This document shows positions 10,685-21,759 of a stretch of DNA of 64,000 nt, in pieces. Each line of letters begins with the position of its first letter. Within the stretch, counting starts at the first letter, position 1. Below the pieces are notes generated by a model. The model was not told the DNA's origin and searched no databases. It saw only the letters and a list, made by a program, of their open reading frames with translations. The translations under genes and the position numbers were made by a program. The stretch is taken from NCBI GenBank assembly GCA_965240325.2, contig OZ251243.1, forward strand, positions 434,001 through 498,000, in the 5' to 3' direction. Source of the DNA: Rebecca billardiae RCC1528 (Eukaryota; Haptophyta).

Positions 10685-12043
10685 ATGACGACCCACGACC
10701 GCATGACGATCGGTGCCGGGACAGCCGCCGGCCCGCCGCCGTTGGGACTGTCGAAGCAGCAACGCCACAAGCCGGGGAACCAGCCTATCCCCGTGGTGTG
10801 GCGCGCCGGCGTTCTTGCCGTCGTCGGCTTTGTCATCGTGCCGGCAACGACGCTAGCGCTCGGCTTTGCGTTTGGCGCGCTGCTCGCAAAGCTCGAGAAT
10901 TGGGACGTGTTCACGGGCGGGCTGTATATGCTCTCCAACCTCACCGGGCTGGGCACGCCGCTGACAAGCGCCAGGCCGACGACCGACTTTGGCATAGCCG
11001 CTGACATCATCATCTCCGCGTGGGCGCTCGCGGTCGTGGGGACGGTGGTTGGCACGTACAGCAACCTGACGGTGATGCCGACGCTCATCCACAAGCTCGA
11101 GGGGCAGCGCACGCGCCTCTCCACGCCGCCACTCGCGCGGCAGCTGGGCGCGTACCTGCTGCTCTCGATGGTGATCGCGCCCGCGCTCATGCTGCTGGTC
11201 GCCGCGCTCCTCGGCGCCGGCCTGGCCGCCGAAGAAGGATGGAGCACGCGCGAGGGGGTCCTCTACATGATGTCCACCACCGTCGGCCTCGCCGACCCGC
11301 TCGTCGACGTCTCGCCCACGACGCGCGCGGGGCAAGTCCTCGACATCGCAGTGTCGCTGTGGACCGTCGCGCTCGTGGGCGCGACGCTCAGCGCGGTGAG
11401 CTCCATGTCCTTCCCTGCGACGTGCGCGCGCGTTCTCGAGTATGCGCTCATCCACACCGAGAGCGCACTGATGCCCCGGTGGCTCAGCGCCACCTCGCTC
11501 GAGGCGCTGCGGAGGGACGCGCTCAAGTCGCGCGAGGCGGTGCGCGCGCCCGAGCTCCACGCGCTGCTCGTGGGCGGCGGGCTCGTGCGCTCCGAGGCGC
11601 AGGCGCAGCGCATCTTTGAGCTGTTCGACCTCGACGGCTCAGGGCTGGTCGATAAAGCCGACGCCGAGCGCGTGGCCGAGTGCCTTCGCATCGCCGCGGA
11701 GCTCGAGCGACGGCGCGGGGGCGCCGAGGCGCAGGTGGCGCGCGGTGGCGCGTGGCTTCTCGCGCCGTGCTGGCCGGCCGGCGGGGATGCAGTCGCCGAC
11801 GAGAACGCCCGCCGCGCGCCACCGTGCCCACCGTCGGAGCCAGCTGACAAGCTGGAGCCCGTCGCCCCGGCGCCTCCAGGCGATGAAGGCGGCGGCGTGA
11901 GGGGCGCGGCGGGGGGCGCCGCTGGGCGGACGATGCCCGCAGCATGTGCGCGGGCGCCCGACCATCTCGGTCGCGAGCGCCGTGGATTCAACGGTCGCGA
12001 CACTCAGCTGCCACAGCATCCAACAGTCTATAGCCGCTGCTGA
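10685..12043 (+). CDS. Two-pore-domain channel-like protein with EF-hand
   Basis: The 452-residue frame runs from the ATG at 10685. An in-frame ATG at 10580 would collide with the divergent neighbour's start, and 10703 is also possible. It has four hydrophobic segments in two repeats. Each repeat places a pore-helix-like stretch between two TM helices: repeat 1 ends LSNLTGLGTPL (about residues 82-92) and repeat 2 ends MSTTVGLADPL (about 196-206), followed by SPTTRAGQVLDI. This is the topology of TPK/K2P potassium channels. A single EF-hand loop, DLDGSGLVDKAD, lies near residue 315 in the cytosolic tail, as in plant TPK channels. Neither filter has canonical GYG (they read TGLGT and TVGLA), so ion selectivity is uncertain. 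The C-terminal 120 residues are low-complexity. Confidence 0.7.
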   Translation: MTTHDRMTIGAGTAAGPPPLGLSKQQRHKPGNQPIPVVWRAGVLAVVGFVIVPATTLALGFAFGALLAKLENWDVFTGGLYMLSNLTGLGTPLTSARPTTDFGIAADIIISAWALAVVGTVVGTYSNLTVMPTLIHKLEGQRTRLSTPPLARQLGAYLLLSMVIAPALMLLVAALLGAGLAAEEGWSTREGVLYMMSTTVGLADPLVDVSPTTRAGQVLDIAVSLWTVALVGATLSAVSSMSFPATCARVLEYALIHTESALMPRWLSATSLEALRRDALKSREAVRAPELHALLVGGGLVRSEAQAQRIFELFDLDGSGLVDKADAERVAECLRIAAELERRRGGAEAQVARGGAWLLAPCWPAGGDAVADENARRAPPCPPSEPADKLEPVAPAPPGDEGGGVRGAAGGAAGRTMPAACARAPDHLGRERRGFNGRDTQLPQHPTVYSRC

Positions 12044-13155
12044 CACTGATCAATGATGCGGATGAGCAACAGTGTGTCATCAGCTGATGCTGATCCTGAT
12101 GTTCGTAACGGTAAACGGCCTGACGCCCGGCCGCCATTGTCAACTCACAGCAACAATATATATATATATATATAAGTACTGTTGACGATCAGGTTTAGAC
12201 GATCAAAGATCACCGCGCATGATTCACGAGAAGAGAGAGAGAGAGATCTCGAGAGAGAGCTATCTAGAGAGATTGAGAGAGAGTCTCAGAGAGAGAGAAA
12301 GACTAAAGAGATCTCTGAGAGAGAGAGGCAGAGAGAGCGATGTAAAGTAGGGAGAGGGAGTCAGTCGTATGGAGATAGCGCTCGTTGGAACTTGAGCGCC
12401 CGGTTTGGCGCCCACGCGGCGAGGGCGACGACGCGCGTGGCCGGCGGCGGCGGGAAGCGCGCGGGCGCGGCCGAGAACGGCACGGTCCGGACGCCTCTCG
12501 CCAGCCGCGGACGCGCACCGCGCCTCCTCCTCGCAAGCTGCTAACTTGCCAAGCGGTGGTTTTGCTGCCGACCAGCTCAAGTTCCACGGCTGGTCAAGGT
12601 TCGGCTTGCGACCTAGCCGCTGGTGCTTGCAAGAAGGTACACGAGTTGGTCGAACTCCCGCGCACCCGCTCTGCGCTCGTCGACGCCCTCCGCTGAAGGT
12701 GACTCGGGGTGCATGCGGGGCAGTGGAACGGCAGTGGTTCGGCGTTGACTCTCAGTCGTCCAGCGCGCAGGCCATGTAGCGCGGATGTGGTGCGCGCATG
12801 GCCCGGTAATTCGGTCGCGGCATGTCTGTCTGGGCTGCCCAAGGCCTGCCGCACCGCGAAGCGAGCGCTCAGGAGCGTGTGCCGAGCGCGCCAGCCATGC
12901 GAAGTGAGATGGGGCACTTCGCTGGAGAAGAGTCGGAAATTTCTATCGCCGCGGCGCCCCCGCGAGGGTCTCCCGGACTCGCCGGCTCCCTCCGCGGCTC
13001 CGCCGCACCGCTCTCGCTCGATAAGCACACCGCCGCCGCCAGCACGGTCGGGCGTTTGGCTCGGTGTGTTTGTGGGCCAAAACGGCTCACGTGCGTGGAC
13101 GTGAGCGGCGCGCGCTCTCGGTTGGTGGGGCGCGTGACGGGCAGCATTCGCGCCG
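12044..13155. other. Intergenic region with TA and GA microsatellites
   Basis: It contains a TA run at about 12155-12173 and a purine-rich GA tract at 12232-12345. The remainder, about 12380-13155, is GC-rich with open frames on both strands but no recognisable protein motif. The last few hundred bases should hold the promoter of the NEK kinase gene. Confidence 0.6.
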
Positions 13156-14064
13156 ATGGAGCGGTACAAGCGCGAGCGTGTGATCGGTAAGGGCGCCTTC
13201 GGCTCGGCGCTCCTCGTCACCGATCGGCACTCGGGCGCGCGCTACGTGATCAAGCAGGTGGACGTCTCGAAGATGGGGCAGAAGGAGCGCGACGACGCGA
13301 AGAAGGAGGTGAAGCTGCTCGGCTCGTTCAAGCACCCGAACATCGTGCGGTACCGCGAGTCGTTCATCGACCAGGGCATGCTCTGCATCGTGATGGACTT
13401 CGCCGACGGCGGCGACCTGCACAAGCTGCTCGCCGAGCAGCGCGGCGCACACCTGCCTGAGGAGCGGGTGCTCGACCTCTTCGTGCAGATCTGCCTGGCG
13501 CTGAAGCACATCCACGACCGGAAGGTGCTGCACCGCGACATCAAGTCGCAGAACGTCTTCCTCACCTCCAACCGGCGCATCGTCAAGCTCGGCGACTTTG
13601 GCATCGCGCGCGTGCTCACGAACACGCGCGAGCTCGCGCGCACCGCGTGCGGCACCCCTTACTACATGAGCCCCGAGATCTGCGACGGGAAGCCGTACAA
13701 CGACAAGTCGGACGTGTGGTCGCTGGGCTGCCTGCTCTACGAGATGCTCACGCTGCGCTGCCCCTTCGACGCGCGCGACATGCGCGGCCTCGTGATCAAG
13801 ATCCTCCGCGGCCACTACCCGCCGCTGCCTGTCGGCAAATACTCTCGCGGCACGTCCGAGCTGGTGGCGCGGCTGCTGCGGCGGAGCCCGACGGAGCGGC
13901 CGTCGGTGAACGAGATCCTGCGCATGCCGATCATGCGCGCGCGCATCGACTCCTTCCTCTCCACCGAGGTCAAGGCCGACGAGTTCTCGCACACGGTGCT
14001 GCACCGCAATCCGTCGCACAACCGCGCCGCGCTGCCGAGCTCCGAGCTGGCCGCCGCCGCCGCC

Positions 14065-14096
<32 letters not shown>

Positions 14097-17000
14097 CGGC
14101 GGCGGCGGCGGCGGTGTGGGCGGCGGCGCGAACGGGTATGGCGCGCCGCCGGGCGGCGGGCAGGCCGGGCCGAACGGCGCGGCGCAGGGGCCGGCGTACG
14201 GTGGGCGCGCCGCGGCGGGTCCGCCGATCCTGCCTCCGCCTGCGCATGCCGCGCACAACGCCGCCAACGCGCCGCCCGACCCGGCGGCGCTGCGCGAGCG
14301 GTACCAGGCGCAGCGCCGCGAGCGCGACGCGGCGGTGCGCGTCGCGAGCGCAGCGCAGCGCAAGCTCGCGGAGGAGGCCGCGGCCGCGGCCGAGGCGGAG
14401 CGGCGCGCGCGCGCGGCCGAGGCGCGCGAGGCGGCCGAGCGAAAGAGCAGAGCGCGCGTCGAGGCGGCCGCAGCCGAGCGTGAGCGCGCCGAGCGCGCCG
14501 CGGCGCACGCGCGCGAGCTGGCGGAGCGGCGTGTGAAGCAGCACGAGGAGGCGATGGCGGCGCGGGCGAAGGCGCGTGCGGAGGAGGCCGCGCGGCTGCA
14601 GGCCGCGCGTGAGAAGGCGGAGGCACGCCGCGCCGCCGCGGCGGCCATGTTCGCGCCGCCGCCGGCCGCGCCCGCGCCCGCCGCCGCCGAGCCGCCGCAG
14701 CAGCAGCCGCCGCCCATGGGCCCGGCGCGCGCGGCGCTCGCACACGACGCGCGGCGCCTCGACCTGGAGCGGCAGCGGCGCGAGCTCGCGGAGCGGCGCG
14801 AGGCGCTCCAGCGCAGGCGGGAGGAGGAGGAGGCGCGCCTTGCGGCCGAGCGGCGCGCGCGTCACACGCCGCGCGGCGCCGAGCCGGCCGCGCCGCCGCA
14901 AGGCTCGCCCGGCGCGCAGCACTGGCAGCGCGTGCGGGAGTTCCGCGAGCGGCAGGCGGAGGCGGAGCGCAACCGTCGTCGCGGCCGGCCGCAGAGCGAC
15001 GCGCCCGGCCTGGACGACGGCCGCGCGGTCGACGGCGTCGTCGTGATGACCGCGGCGCAACGGCAGGCGATTGCCGCGCGCGCCGCGGACGCCCTCGACG
15101 CCCCGAGAGCGCCTGCGGACGGGGCGGCCGCACTGGGCGACGCGGCGACGCGGCACGCGTTCCCGTCGCCGCCGGGGCCTGGGCGCGCGGGCGCGCGGGC
15201 GCGCGACGGCGCCGACGGCGAGCCGCCCGCGCCGCCCGCGCCCGCGGGCGGCGCTGTGCCTTCCAGCCTGCCACCCGTCGCAGGGCTGGGCGGCGCGCCC
15301 GCCGCCGCCGCGCCGCGCCCAGCGCCCGTGCCCGTCGCGGCGTGGCTCCCGCCAGCCGCGCCGCCGCCGCCACAGCAGCCCGCGCCGCCGCCGCCGCCCA
15401 ACCCCCTCGACGACGCGGCGGAGCGGCGGCGCATCTGGGAGGAGAACCAGTACGCCGTGCAGCGCAACCGCCAGCGGGTGGCGCACTCGGAGGCTGGCAG
15501 TGTCACGCCCTACTCGTCCGAACAGCCCGGCGCCGCGCCGCCGCTGCCCGCTCGGCGGCCGTCGGTCGACCACGCGCACGCGCGCGCCGCCGCGCCGCCG
15601 GCGCCGGCACCGGCGCTGCCGCACGCCGGCCGCGCCGCCGGCCTCGACGGCTTCGACGAGCTCACGCCGCAGCAGCTGGCGATGCAACGCAAAATTGAGC
15701 GGCAGGCAGCGGACGAGGCGCGCTACAAGGCGGAGGCCGAGCGCATACGCCGCGAGAACTTCGAGGCGAAGCGCGCCGCGGCCGCGCGGCTGCGCGCGGA
15801 GCATTCGACGCCGACGCAGCCGCCGCCGCCGCCGCCGCCGCAGCGCACGCCGTCGGGCTCGGCGGAGCCGACTGTCCAGCGCAGGCCGAGCGACGGCGGC
15901 GGCGGCGGCGGCAACGCCGCCGCCGCCGCCGCGCTCGCGATTGCCAACGCCGGCAACGCGCGCTCCACTCCGCAGCGCCAGCCCTCCTCCGGCTCGGCGG
16001 CGGTGGACCTCGCGGAGCTCGACGCTCGCGCGGCGGAGGCGCTCACGCGGCTCCAACGGATGCACGACGCGATCGACAGCGCGGAGCGCGCGAGCGGCGT
16101 GCCGGAGGTGCAGCGACGAGGCTCGGCGCCCGCCGCGCCTCCGTATCACGCGGTGGCCGGCGCAGCGGCCGGCGCCGCGCCCCCGCCGCCCGCTCTCCCG
16201 GAGCCGGTGAGCGATCGGATCGCGTCTCGCGAGGCGCAGCTGCAGCGCGTGGCGGTGCAGCGGCGGTGGCGCGGTGGCGCCGGCGGTGGCGCTGCCGAGG
16301 AGGACGGCGGCGGCGCGGAGGGCGCGGGCGGCGCGGGCTCGCGCGAGCGCGCGCGCTGGCAGCCCGATGACCCTGTGCAAATTGCGGAGCAGCTCCGAGG
16401 CGCGAGCGGCGCGCCTGCGCCGCGCTCGCAGCCCGAGCCCGCGGCGGCAGCCGCGCCGCCGCCCGCGCGCCAGCTCGCGCTGCCCGCCGCCGCCGCCGCC
16501 GAGCTCTTCGCCGCGACGAAAGGCTTCTCGGAGCCGCCGTGCACGCCGCGCGACGCGGCATCCTTCTCGGCCGTGCAGCCTGCCCACGCCGACGCCGACG
16601 GCGGCGGCGCCGCGCGCGACGACGACGACCGCAGCAGCCAAGGCAGCGGCGGCGACGATGTGCGCGCACGGGCGCGCCGCCGCCCCGCGCCCCGCCTCGG
16701 CCGCTCACTCACCCCGCGCTCCTTCCTCCCTGCCCCGCGCCCACACCCCACCCCGCCCACTCCCGCCCAGCCTGAGGCGGAGGCACCCTCTCTGCGCGCC
16801 ATCCGCGAGGAGCAGCAGTACGCTGAGATGCTCGAGACGATGCTCAACCTCTCCGCCGAGCTGGAGGACTCGGAGGAGGCTGAGGCGGGGGCTGCGGCGG
16901 AGGAGGCGGCCGATTCGCAGCCGGCGGGCGGGTTGGGCGGAGCCGGCGCGCCGCGCGGTGCGAGGCGCGGGCGCGATGGCGAGGAGGCGGCGGCGGCGGA

Positions 17001-17415
17001 GGTGCGCGCAGCGATGCGACAGGACGGCCAGGCCGAGGTTGCGCGCATGCGCGCTGCGCTCGTGCAGCAGCTCGGCGAGGATCGATTCGGCGCCGCGTAC
17101 AGCCGGTGCGCGCCGCGCGCCGCGCCGCGCCGAGCGTCCTCTGCCTCTTGGCTGCCGCGCGCGCGCGCGTGGGGCAGACGGGTGGGGCGCACGCGCGTCG
17201 CTGTCGGCTGACGGGCCCGCGCTCGCCACACGCGCCGCGCCGCGCCCGCGCCGCGCGGCAGGTTGCTCGCCGTCGCCGAGGAGGACGACGACGAGGCGCT
17301 GGCACGCGACGTGCAGCACATCCTCGGCGCAGAACACATGGCCGTGCTCGGCGACGTGCTGCACCTGATCGACTGCGAGGAGCAGCTGCAGGAGCGCGGC
17401 GCCATCTGGCACTAG
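13156..17415 (+). CDS. NEK1-like serine/threonine kinase, two exons
   Basis: The model joins 13156-17105 and 17262-17415, giving 1367 residues. The kinase domain covers about residues 4-262: GKGAFGSA loop (11-18), Lys33, HRDIKSQN (126-133), DFG (147-149), an activation segment ending GTPYYMSPE, and DVWSLGCLLYEM. A long Ala/Arg/Glu-rich coiled-coil and low-complexity region follows, with a run of about 11 Asn (14067-14097) and several poly-Pro and poly-Gly stretches. Exon 2 encodes EEDDDEALARDVQHILG and VLHLIDCEEQ, which together with MRAALVQQLGEDRF at the end of exon 1 reproduces the conserved NEK1 C-terminus. Without splicing the frame runs on to a spurious stop at 17211. NEK1-group kinases act at cilia, centrosomes and in DNA-damage signalling. 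The role here is inferred from family. Confidence 0.92.
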
Positions 17416-17626
17416 CTACTTGGCCTGGCTTCCGTTACTAGCTTCCGCCCGTGACCCTCGGCCTCGGCCTCGGCCTCACCCTCCGGTACACTTGACACTA
17501 CGTACTACTGAGTCTCGGTGAGTGAGTAGCTCACTGGACATCGCATTCTGACGACGCCAGAGCAAATATAGACCGCGGGCGCGGCGGCGCTGCGCGTATG
17601 ACTATGACATAATAACAATAACAATA

Positions 17627-17717
<91 letters not shown>

Positions 17718-17805
17718 TAGATAGCATACATATATATATGATGTCATCAGAGCTGACTGTGCGACGCTGACTCAGGCCAGCCTCGGGGTGTTCATGCCGC
17801 CGGCG
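17416..17805. repeat. Intergenic region with long GA microsatellite
   Basis: An almost uninterrupted GA tract spans about 17631-17714 and is followed by GATA units and a short TA run. It lies between the convergent 3' ends of the NEK kinase and F-box genes. No gene is visible. Confidence 0.9.
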
Positions 17806-18789
17806 TCACGCGCCGCTGCCGCGCCCGCTGCCGCTGGCAGCATCGGCATCGGGATCGGCCCCGCACTCCCCGCCGGCATCGCAGTGATTGACGACGATGT
17901 CGTGCTGAGCAGCCGCAGGCGCCGCCTCCCCGTGTGGCGGCTGTGGCTGTGGCTCGGACGGGCCCTCGTCCTCTCCTCCATCCTCGCTACTGCCGTCCGA
18001 GATCTCCACCTCGGAGATCTCCATCTCGGCGTTATACCGCTCCGCCTCGGCCCACTGCCAGCGGCTCACTGAGCGCGAGAGCAGCCTGTCGCAGAGGGGG
18101 TCGGTGCGGCTGTCGTTCACGTCGCGTTGCATCGGCGTGGTGGAGTACACGACCCACGGCGAGTTGAGCACGAAGCCCCACGACGGGTGCCGCTGCACCA
18201 CCTCCGTCGGGAAGGGCAGGAAGTCCGGATGCGTCACGGCGAGCGCACGCCCTGATTGGTCCGCCTGCCATAGCGACTTGATGCGCTCGCCCGGCAGCGC
18301 GACGAAGCGCCAGGTCATGTTGTTGAAGCTCTCGTTGTCCCATCGGACGCGCCCGTCGAGCTCAAACCGAACGGTGCGCGCGGGCTGCCCCCGGTGGTAC
18401 GGATCCCGCTCCATCCAGTGCGCGCCCGCCACGCGCTTGAAGCGAAAGTGCCACACGTGTGAGCACAGCTCCTTGCGCGTGATGCGGGTGCGGCGAGCGT
18501 CACGGATGGACGCGAAGTAGCGCTCTCGCGCGGGCGTGCCAGCCTTGTTCTCCACGAATCGCGAGTGCACGTAGCTCTTGTCCGCCCACAGCTTGGCACA
18601 CAACGCCTCCCACAGCCGTTCAGAGCGCGCAGCGCGCCGCCACGCCCGGCACACGCACGCGGCCTGCAGCAGGTCGGGCGCGGCGAGGCTGGAGAGCACG
18701 TGATTGATGAGCTCTGGTAGCAGCTCGGCGAGCACGCGCGCGCCGCTCAGTTGGGCGCGCCTGCTGGTCGATCGGCGCGTGGACACCAT
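17806..18789 (-). CDS. F-box protein
   Basis: A 327-residue single-exon frame begins with ATG. An F-box lies at about residues 22-70: LPELINHVLSSLAAPDLLQAA, then CVCRAWRRAARSERLWEALC, with the expected hydrophobic and Trp positions. This would bind SKP1 in an SCF ubiquitin ligase. The middle part (about 105-235) is Trp-rich (HVWHFRF, NNMTWRFV, SRWQWAEAE) and may be a beta-rich substrate-recognition module. It shows no WD40, LRR or Kelch repeats. The tail is acidic and then Gly/Ala/Asp-rich. The substrate is unknown. Confidence 0.8.
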   Translation of the reverse strand: MVSTRRSTSRRAQLSGARVLAELLPELINHVLSSLAAPDLLQAACVCRAWRRAARSERLWEALCAKLWADKSYVHSRFVENKAGTPARERYFASIRDARRTRITRKELCSHVWHFRFKRVAGAHWMERDPYHRGQPARTVRFELDGRVRWDNESFNNMTWRFVALPGERIKSLWQADQSGRALAVTHPDFLPFPTEVVQRHPSWGFVLNSPWVVYSTTPMQRDVNDSRTDPLCDRLLSRSVSRWQWAEAERYNAEMEISEVEISDGSSEDGGEDEGPSEPQPQPPHGEAAPAAAQHDIVVNHCDAGGECGADPDADAASGSGRGSGA

Positions 18790-18869
18790 CGGGGGCTTTC
18801 TTTGCCCGCGCCGCCCGCCGGGTTGCGCAGCGCTGATGAACAGTGATGGCAGGACCGGCCGTCAGGGGA

Positions 18870-19767
18870 ATTGACACTGGCCCACAGGGGGGGGTTCCGA
18901 ATTGGTCCCCCGACCTCGAGCTCGATGGCTGCCGCACGTGCGTGCCCAGCGTGCCTCGCGCGTGTACGTGCACGGTAGGGCGTCCCGACAGCGGCGGGGT
19001 GGCGTAGATGGTCGCATGGGAGGTGCATCCGTGTGTCGGAGACGTCTTGGCGCCTCGGTGGCGTGCCCACACCTCTCCTTGTCGCCGCTTGCCTGCTGCG
19101 TGCTCGGCCAGCCGTTTGGAGTGCACGCCTGCACGTGCACGGCCAGTGTCGGGCGGATCGAGCCGTAGCGAGTGTGCTTGCGGGTACTCCCACCCGATGC
19201 GGCTCTCTGCCGCCGTCGCAAGCCCTCGCGCGTGTCCTGGAACCTGCCGAATCTAGTCGGGCATGCGCCCAACATGCTCGCGAACATTGCCCAGGAATCG
19301 CATCAGAAATGCGCTATTTGAAAATAAAACTGGACAGCATGTGGTGTACCACCATGACAACACTGAACACGTCGTGGGTTGGAGTGCACGGCTTGGGATT
19401 GATGCACGAGAGCTACTACGACGGCGGCAGAGAGCCGCATCGGGTGGGAGTACCCGCAAGCACACTCGCTACGGCTCGATCCGCCCGACACTGGCCGTGC
19501 ACGTGCAGGCGTGCACTCCAAACGGCTGGCCGAGCACGCAGCAGGCAAGCGGCGACAAGGAGAGGTGTGGGCAGGCCACCGAGGCGCCGAGACGTCTACG
19601 ACACACGGATGCACCTCCCATGCGACCATCTACGCCACCCCGCCGCTGTCGGGACGCCCTACCGTGCACGTACACGCGCGAGGCACGCTGGGCACGCACG
19701 TGCGGCAGCCATCGAGCTCGAGGTCGGGGGACCAATTCGGAACCCCCCCCTGTGGGCCAGTGTCAAT
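18870..19767. mobile_element. Foldback element with 349-bp terminal inverted repeats
   Basis: Arms at 18870-19218 and 19419-19767 are reverse complements with three mismatches that I could count by eye, around a 200-bp unique centre. The outer ends read ATTGACACTGGCCCACAG. A run of eight G/C lies at the same place in both arms. No transposase is present. An obvious target-site duplication is not seen (flanks AGGGGA and AGTCCC). The element is non-autonomous; the high arm identity implies recent origin or gene conversion. Confidence 0.85.
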
Positions 19768-20675
19768 AGTCCCCCTCGGGGCGCCAGTCCGGCTCAAAAG
19801 CGTTGCCGCGGCTCGCGAGATGGCTGCCCATCGCTCCCAGCGTGGGCCATCTCTCGCACAACGAGGGAGCGCCCACGCGGACACCACGGGCGCGACGGCG
19901 CGTGTGGCGTTGCGGGTTGTGTGACATGTACGTGCTACGCACATTGGCGCCTGTAATCTACCTCCATTGTCGCTTGGCTTGTGCAAGCGACCGCTGCTGT
20001 GATCTTTGATCGTACGCCCGCCCGCGCGGGCGCCCTGCTCGGATTCTTACCCTGCGCTCCTGGATGAGTGAACGCGAGCAGTGCACGTAGCCTTCGGAGG
20101 GAGGCTGCCAGCGCGTGCGCGAGCTCTCGAGCCCATCCGATCCTTGCAGACACCCCCAGGAAGAGCTCCAGAGCCATACATGACAGAAGCTGCAGAAAAA
20201 TCCCAATTCAAAAAGCAATCACCGTAATGCCTGGTATACTACCACAGGAGCGGAGACGCTGGCCCTGGAGCGGCGAGCGAAACTACATGCGAGCTGCGAG
20301 CGCTGACGGCATTCCATGAACGATGCGCAAACATCCACCACCGACAACTCCGGCCTCCCCCGGCGTTATGCACTTGTCTTTGCCCCGTGCACGGTCGGCG
20401 TGCACGTCGATCACAGGCCATGCGGAAGCAGGGACAACAGGAGCTGGAGAGAGGTGGATACGAGTCGCCCAGCGATGCCAAGGCCTGAAGAAGAGTCATC
20501 TACGACCATCAAAGCCCCGCGCCCTGCCGTGCCCGCCCTTTCATGCCTCCCATACCTCGGCCCTTGTGCGTCGTGCCGCACTGGCACGCAGTGGGTCGTC
20601 ATCACGAACCAAAAGCCTTGCGGCAACGCTTTTGCCTCAACTGCCGGCAGCCATCGTGCCCCGAGGGGGACTATT
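19768..20675. other. Intergenic stretch, no gene recognised
   Basis: The stretch lies between two inverted-repeat elements. Open frames of about 100-130 codons occur on both strands, for example near 20316-20708. They have no motif, and overlapping frames in other phases have similar length. Confidence 0.45.
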
Positions 20676-21641
20676 CCAGACTTGGGAGTGAGTGCAGGTT
20701 TCGAGTGAGTGCGTGCCTGTGCCAGGGCCGGCATGCGTGAGTGCGTGCAGAGTCCGGCTGGCGCGGCGCCAGGACTCCGCAGGAACGAGTGAGTGCGTGC
20801 GGGGCCGGCTCCGCCGGCCAGTGAGTGCGTGCACTCGAGTGCACCGCATTATAGTTTACTATGATTTAACGTGCACACTTGGTTAAGGCGTGATTATAAT
20901 TATTCAATAATAACAATTCAATCGGATTACCGGCCGCCGTGACGCAATTGAATTAAATAGCCTGGCTACTAAGTCTTAAGTCATTCCGAGATCATTCAGT
21001 CGTCGTCGTGGCCCGCTCCTGCGGCTCCTGAGCCCGGCCATGGGGCGCGCCCTGTCAGTCGTGCGCCTCAACGAGGATGCGCTGCTGACCAAGGCCAAGG
21101 GCGACTGCAAGGACATCGCCGCGCTCACTCCTGCGAAGAGGAAGCGAATCGAGGCCGAGCTCGAGTGCCGCATCGAGCGAGGTGAGGCTGGCTATATGCC
21201 GGCAGCGGCGGACGAGGAGGAGGATGGTGGTTACGACAACTTGCAGATGACAGCGACAGTCACAGAGAGTGAGAGTATAGCGCAGTAGCAGTGTAGATAG
21301 GGCCATCTGACTCATTGCCGCGCGCAGCGCGGCTTAGCTCCGGAGGGTCTAATGCGGCAGAACGCGCGCCGCCGCGCCGACCCCGTGCGCCGGGCCCGCG
21401 CCGGCCCCGCGCCGGGGCCGGCGCCGCGCGGCGCCGGCGGCGCGGCCCGCGGCGCGGGGCGGCGCCGCACTCACTCCTCATGGAGTGAGTGCGTGCGACA
21501 GGGTGGTAGCCACCAAGTGAGTGCGTGCAGAGTCCGGATGGCGGGGGGCCGCCGACGAGTGAGTGCGTGCGAGTCCGGGAGTGAGTGCACCGAGTGCACT
21601 CACTCCGAGTGAGTGCACCGTGCACTCACTCCCAAGTCTGG
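20676..21641. mobile_element. Inverted-repeat element with hairpin-spaced 13-bp repeats
   Basis: The ends are CCAGACTTGGGAGTGAGTGC at 20676-20695 and its exact complement at 21622-21641. Just inside each end is a cluster of AGTGAGTGCGTGC repeats: 20704, 20736 (one-base variant), 20788 and 20820 on the left; 21484, 21516 and 21558 on the right. They are separated by spacers that mostly form small hairpins; several spacers are exactly 19 bp. The centre holds an AT-rich stretch and one small open frame. This is probably a non-autonomous transposon or a structured repeat; the family was not recognised. Confidence 0.65.
21040..21288 (+). CDS. Small hypothetical protein inside the inverted-repeat element
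   Basis: An 82-residue ATG frame sits between the two hairpin-repeat clusters. It is lysine/arginine-rich in the middle (LTPAKRKRIEAELECRIERG) and acidic near the end (ADEEEDGGYDN). It is short and unrecognised, and could be an exon, a fragment or chance. Its amphipathic, charged composition looks more protein-like than that of neighbouring frames. Confidence 0.35.
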   Translation: MGRALSVVRLNEDALLTKAKGDCKDIAALTPAKRKRIEAELECRIERGEAGYMPAAADEEEDGGYDNLQMTATVTESESIAQ

Positions 21642-21759
21642 ACTATTCCGAATTACCCCCAACCAACCGGACTTGAAACTCTTTCCGACTCTTTGACGCC
21701 AGCAAGGTCGAGTGCGCAAAGGGCGTCCAGAAACGCGCGGCCGCCGAGTCGGGCGCGAC

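Noticed and set aside
13087-16641. 1184-codon open frame antisense to the NEK1-like kinase
   Set aside because: It is a GC-bias mirror of a conserved, well-aligned kinase. Its predicted product is Arg/Ala-rich with no domain.
20704-21588. CRISPR array
   Set aside because: Repeats are only 13 bp, spacers are unequal and self-complementary, there are no cas genes, and the genome is eukaryotic.
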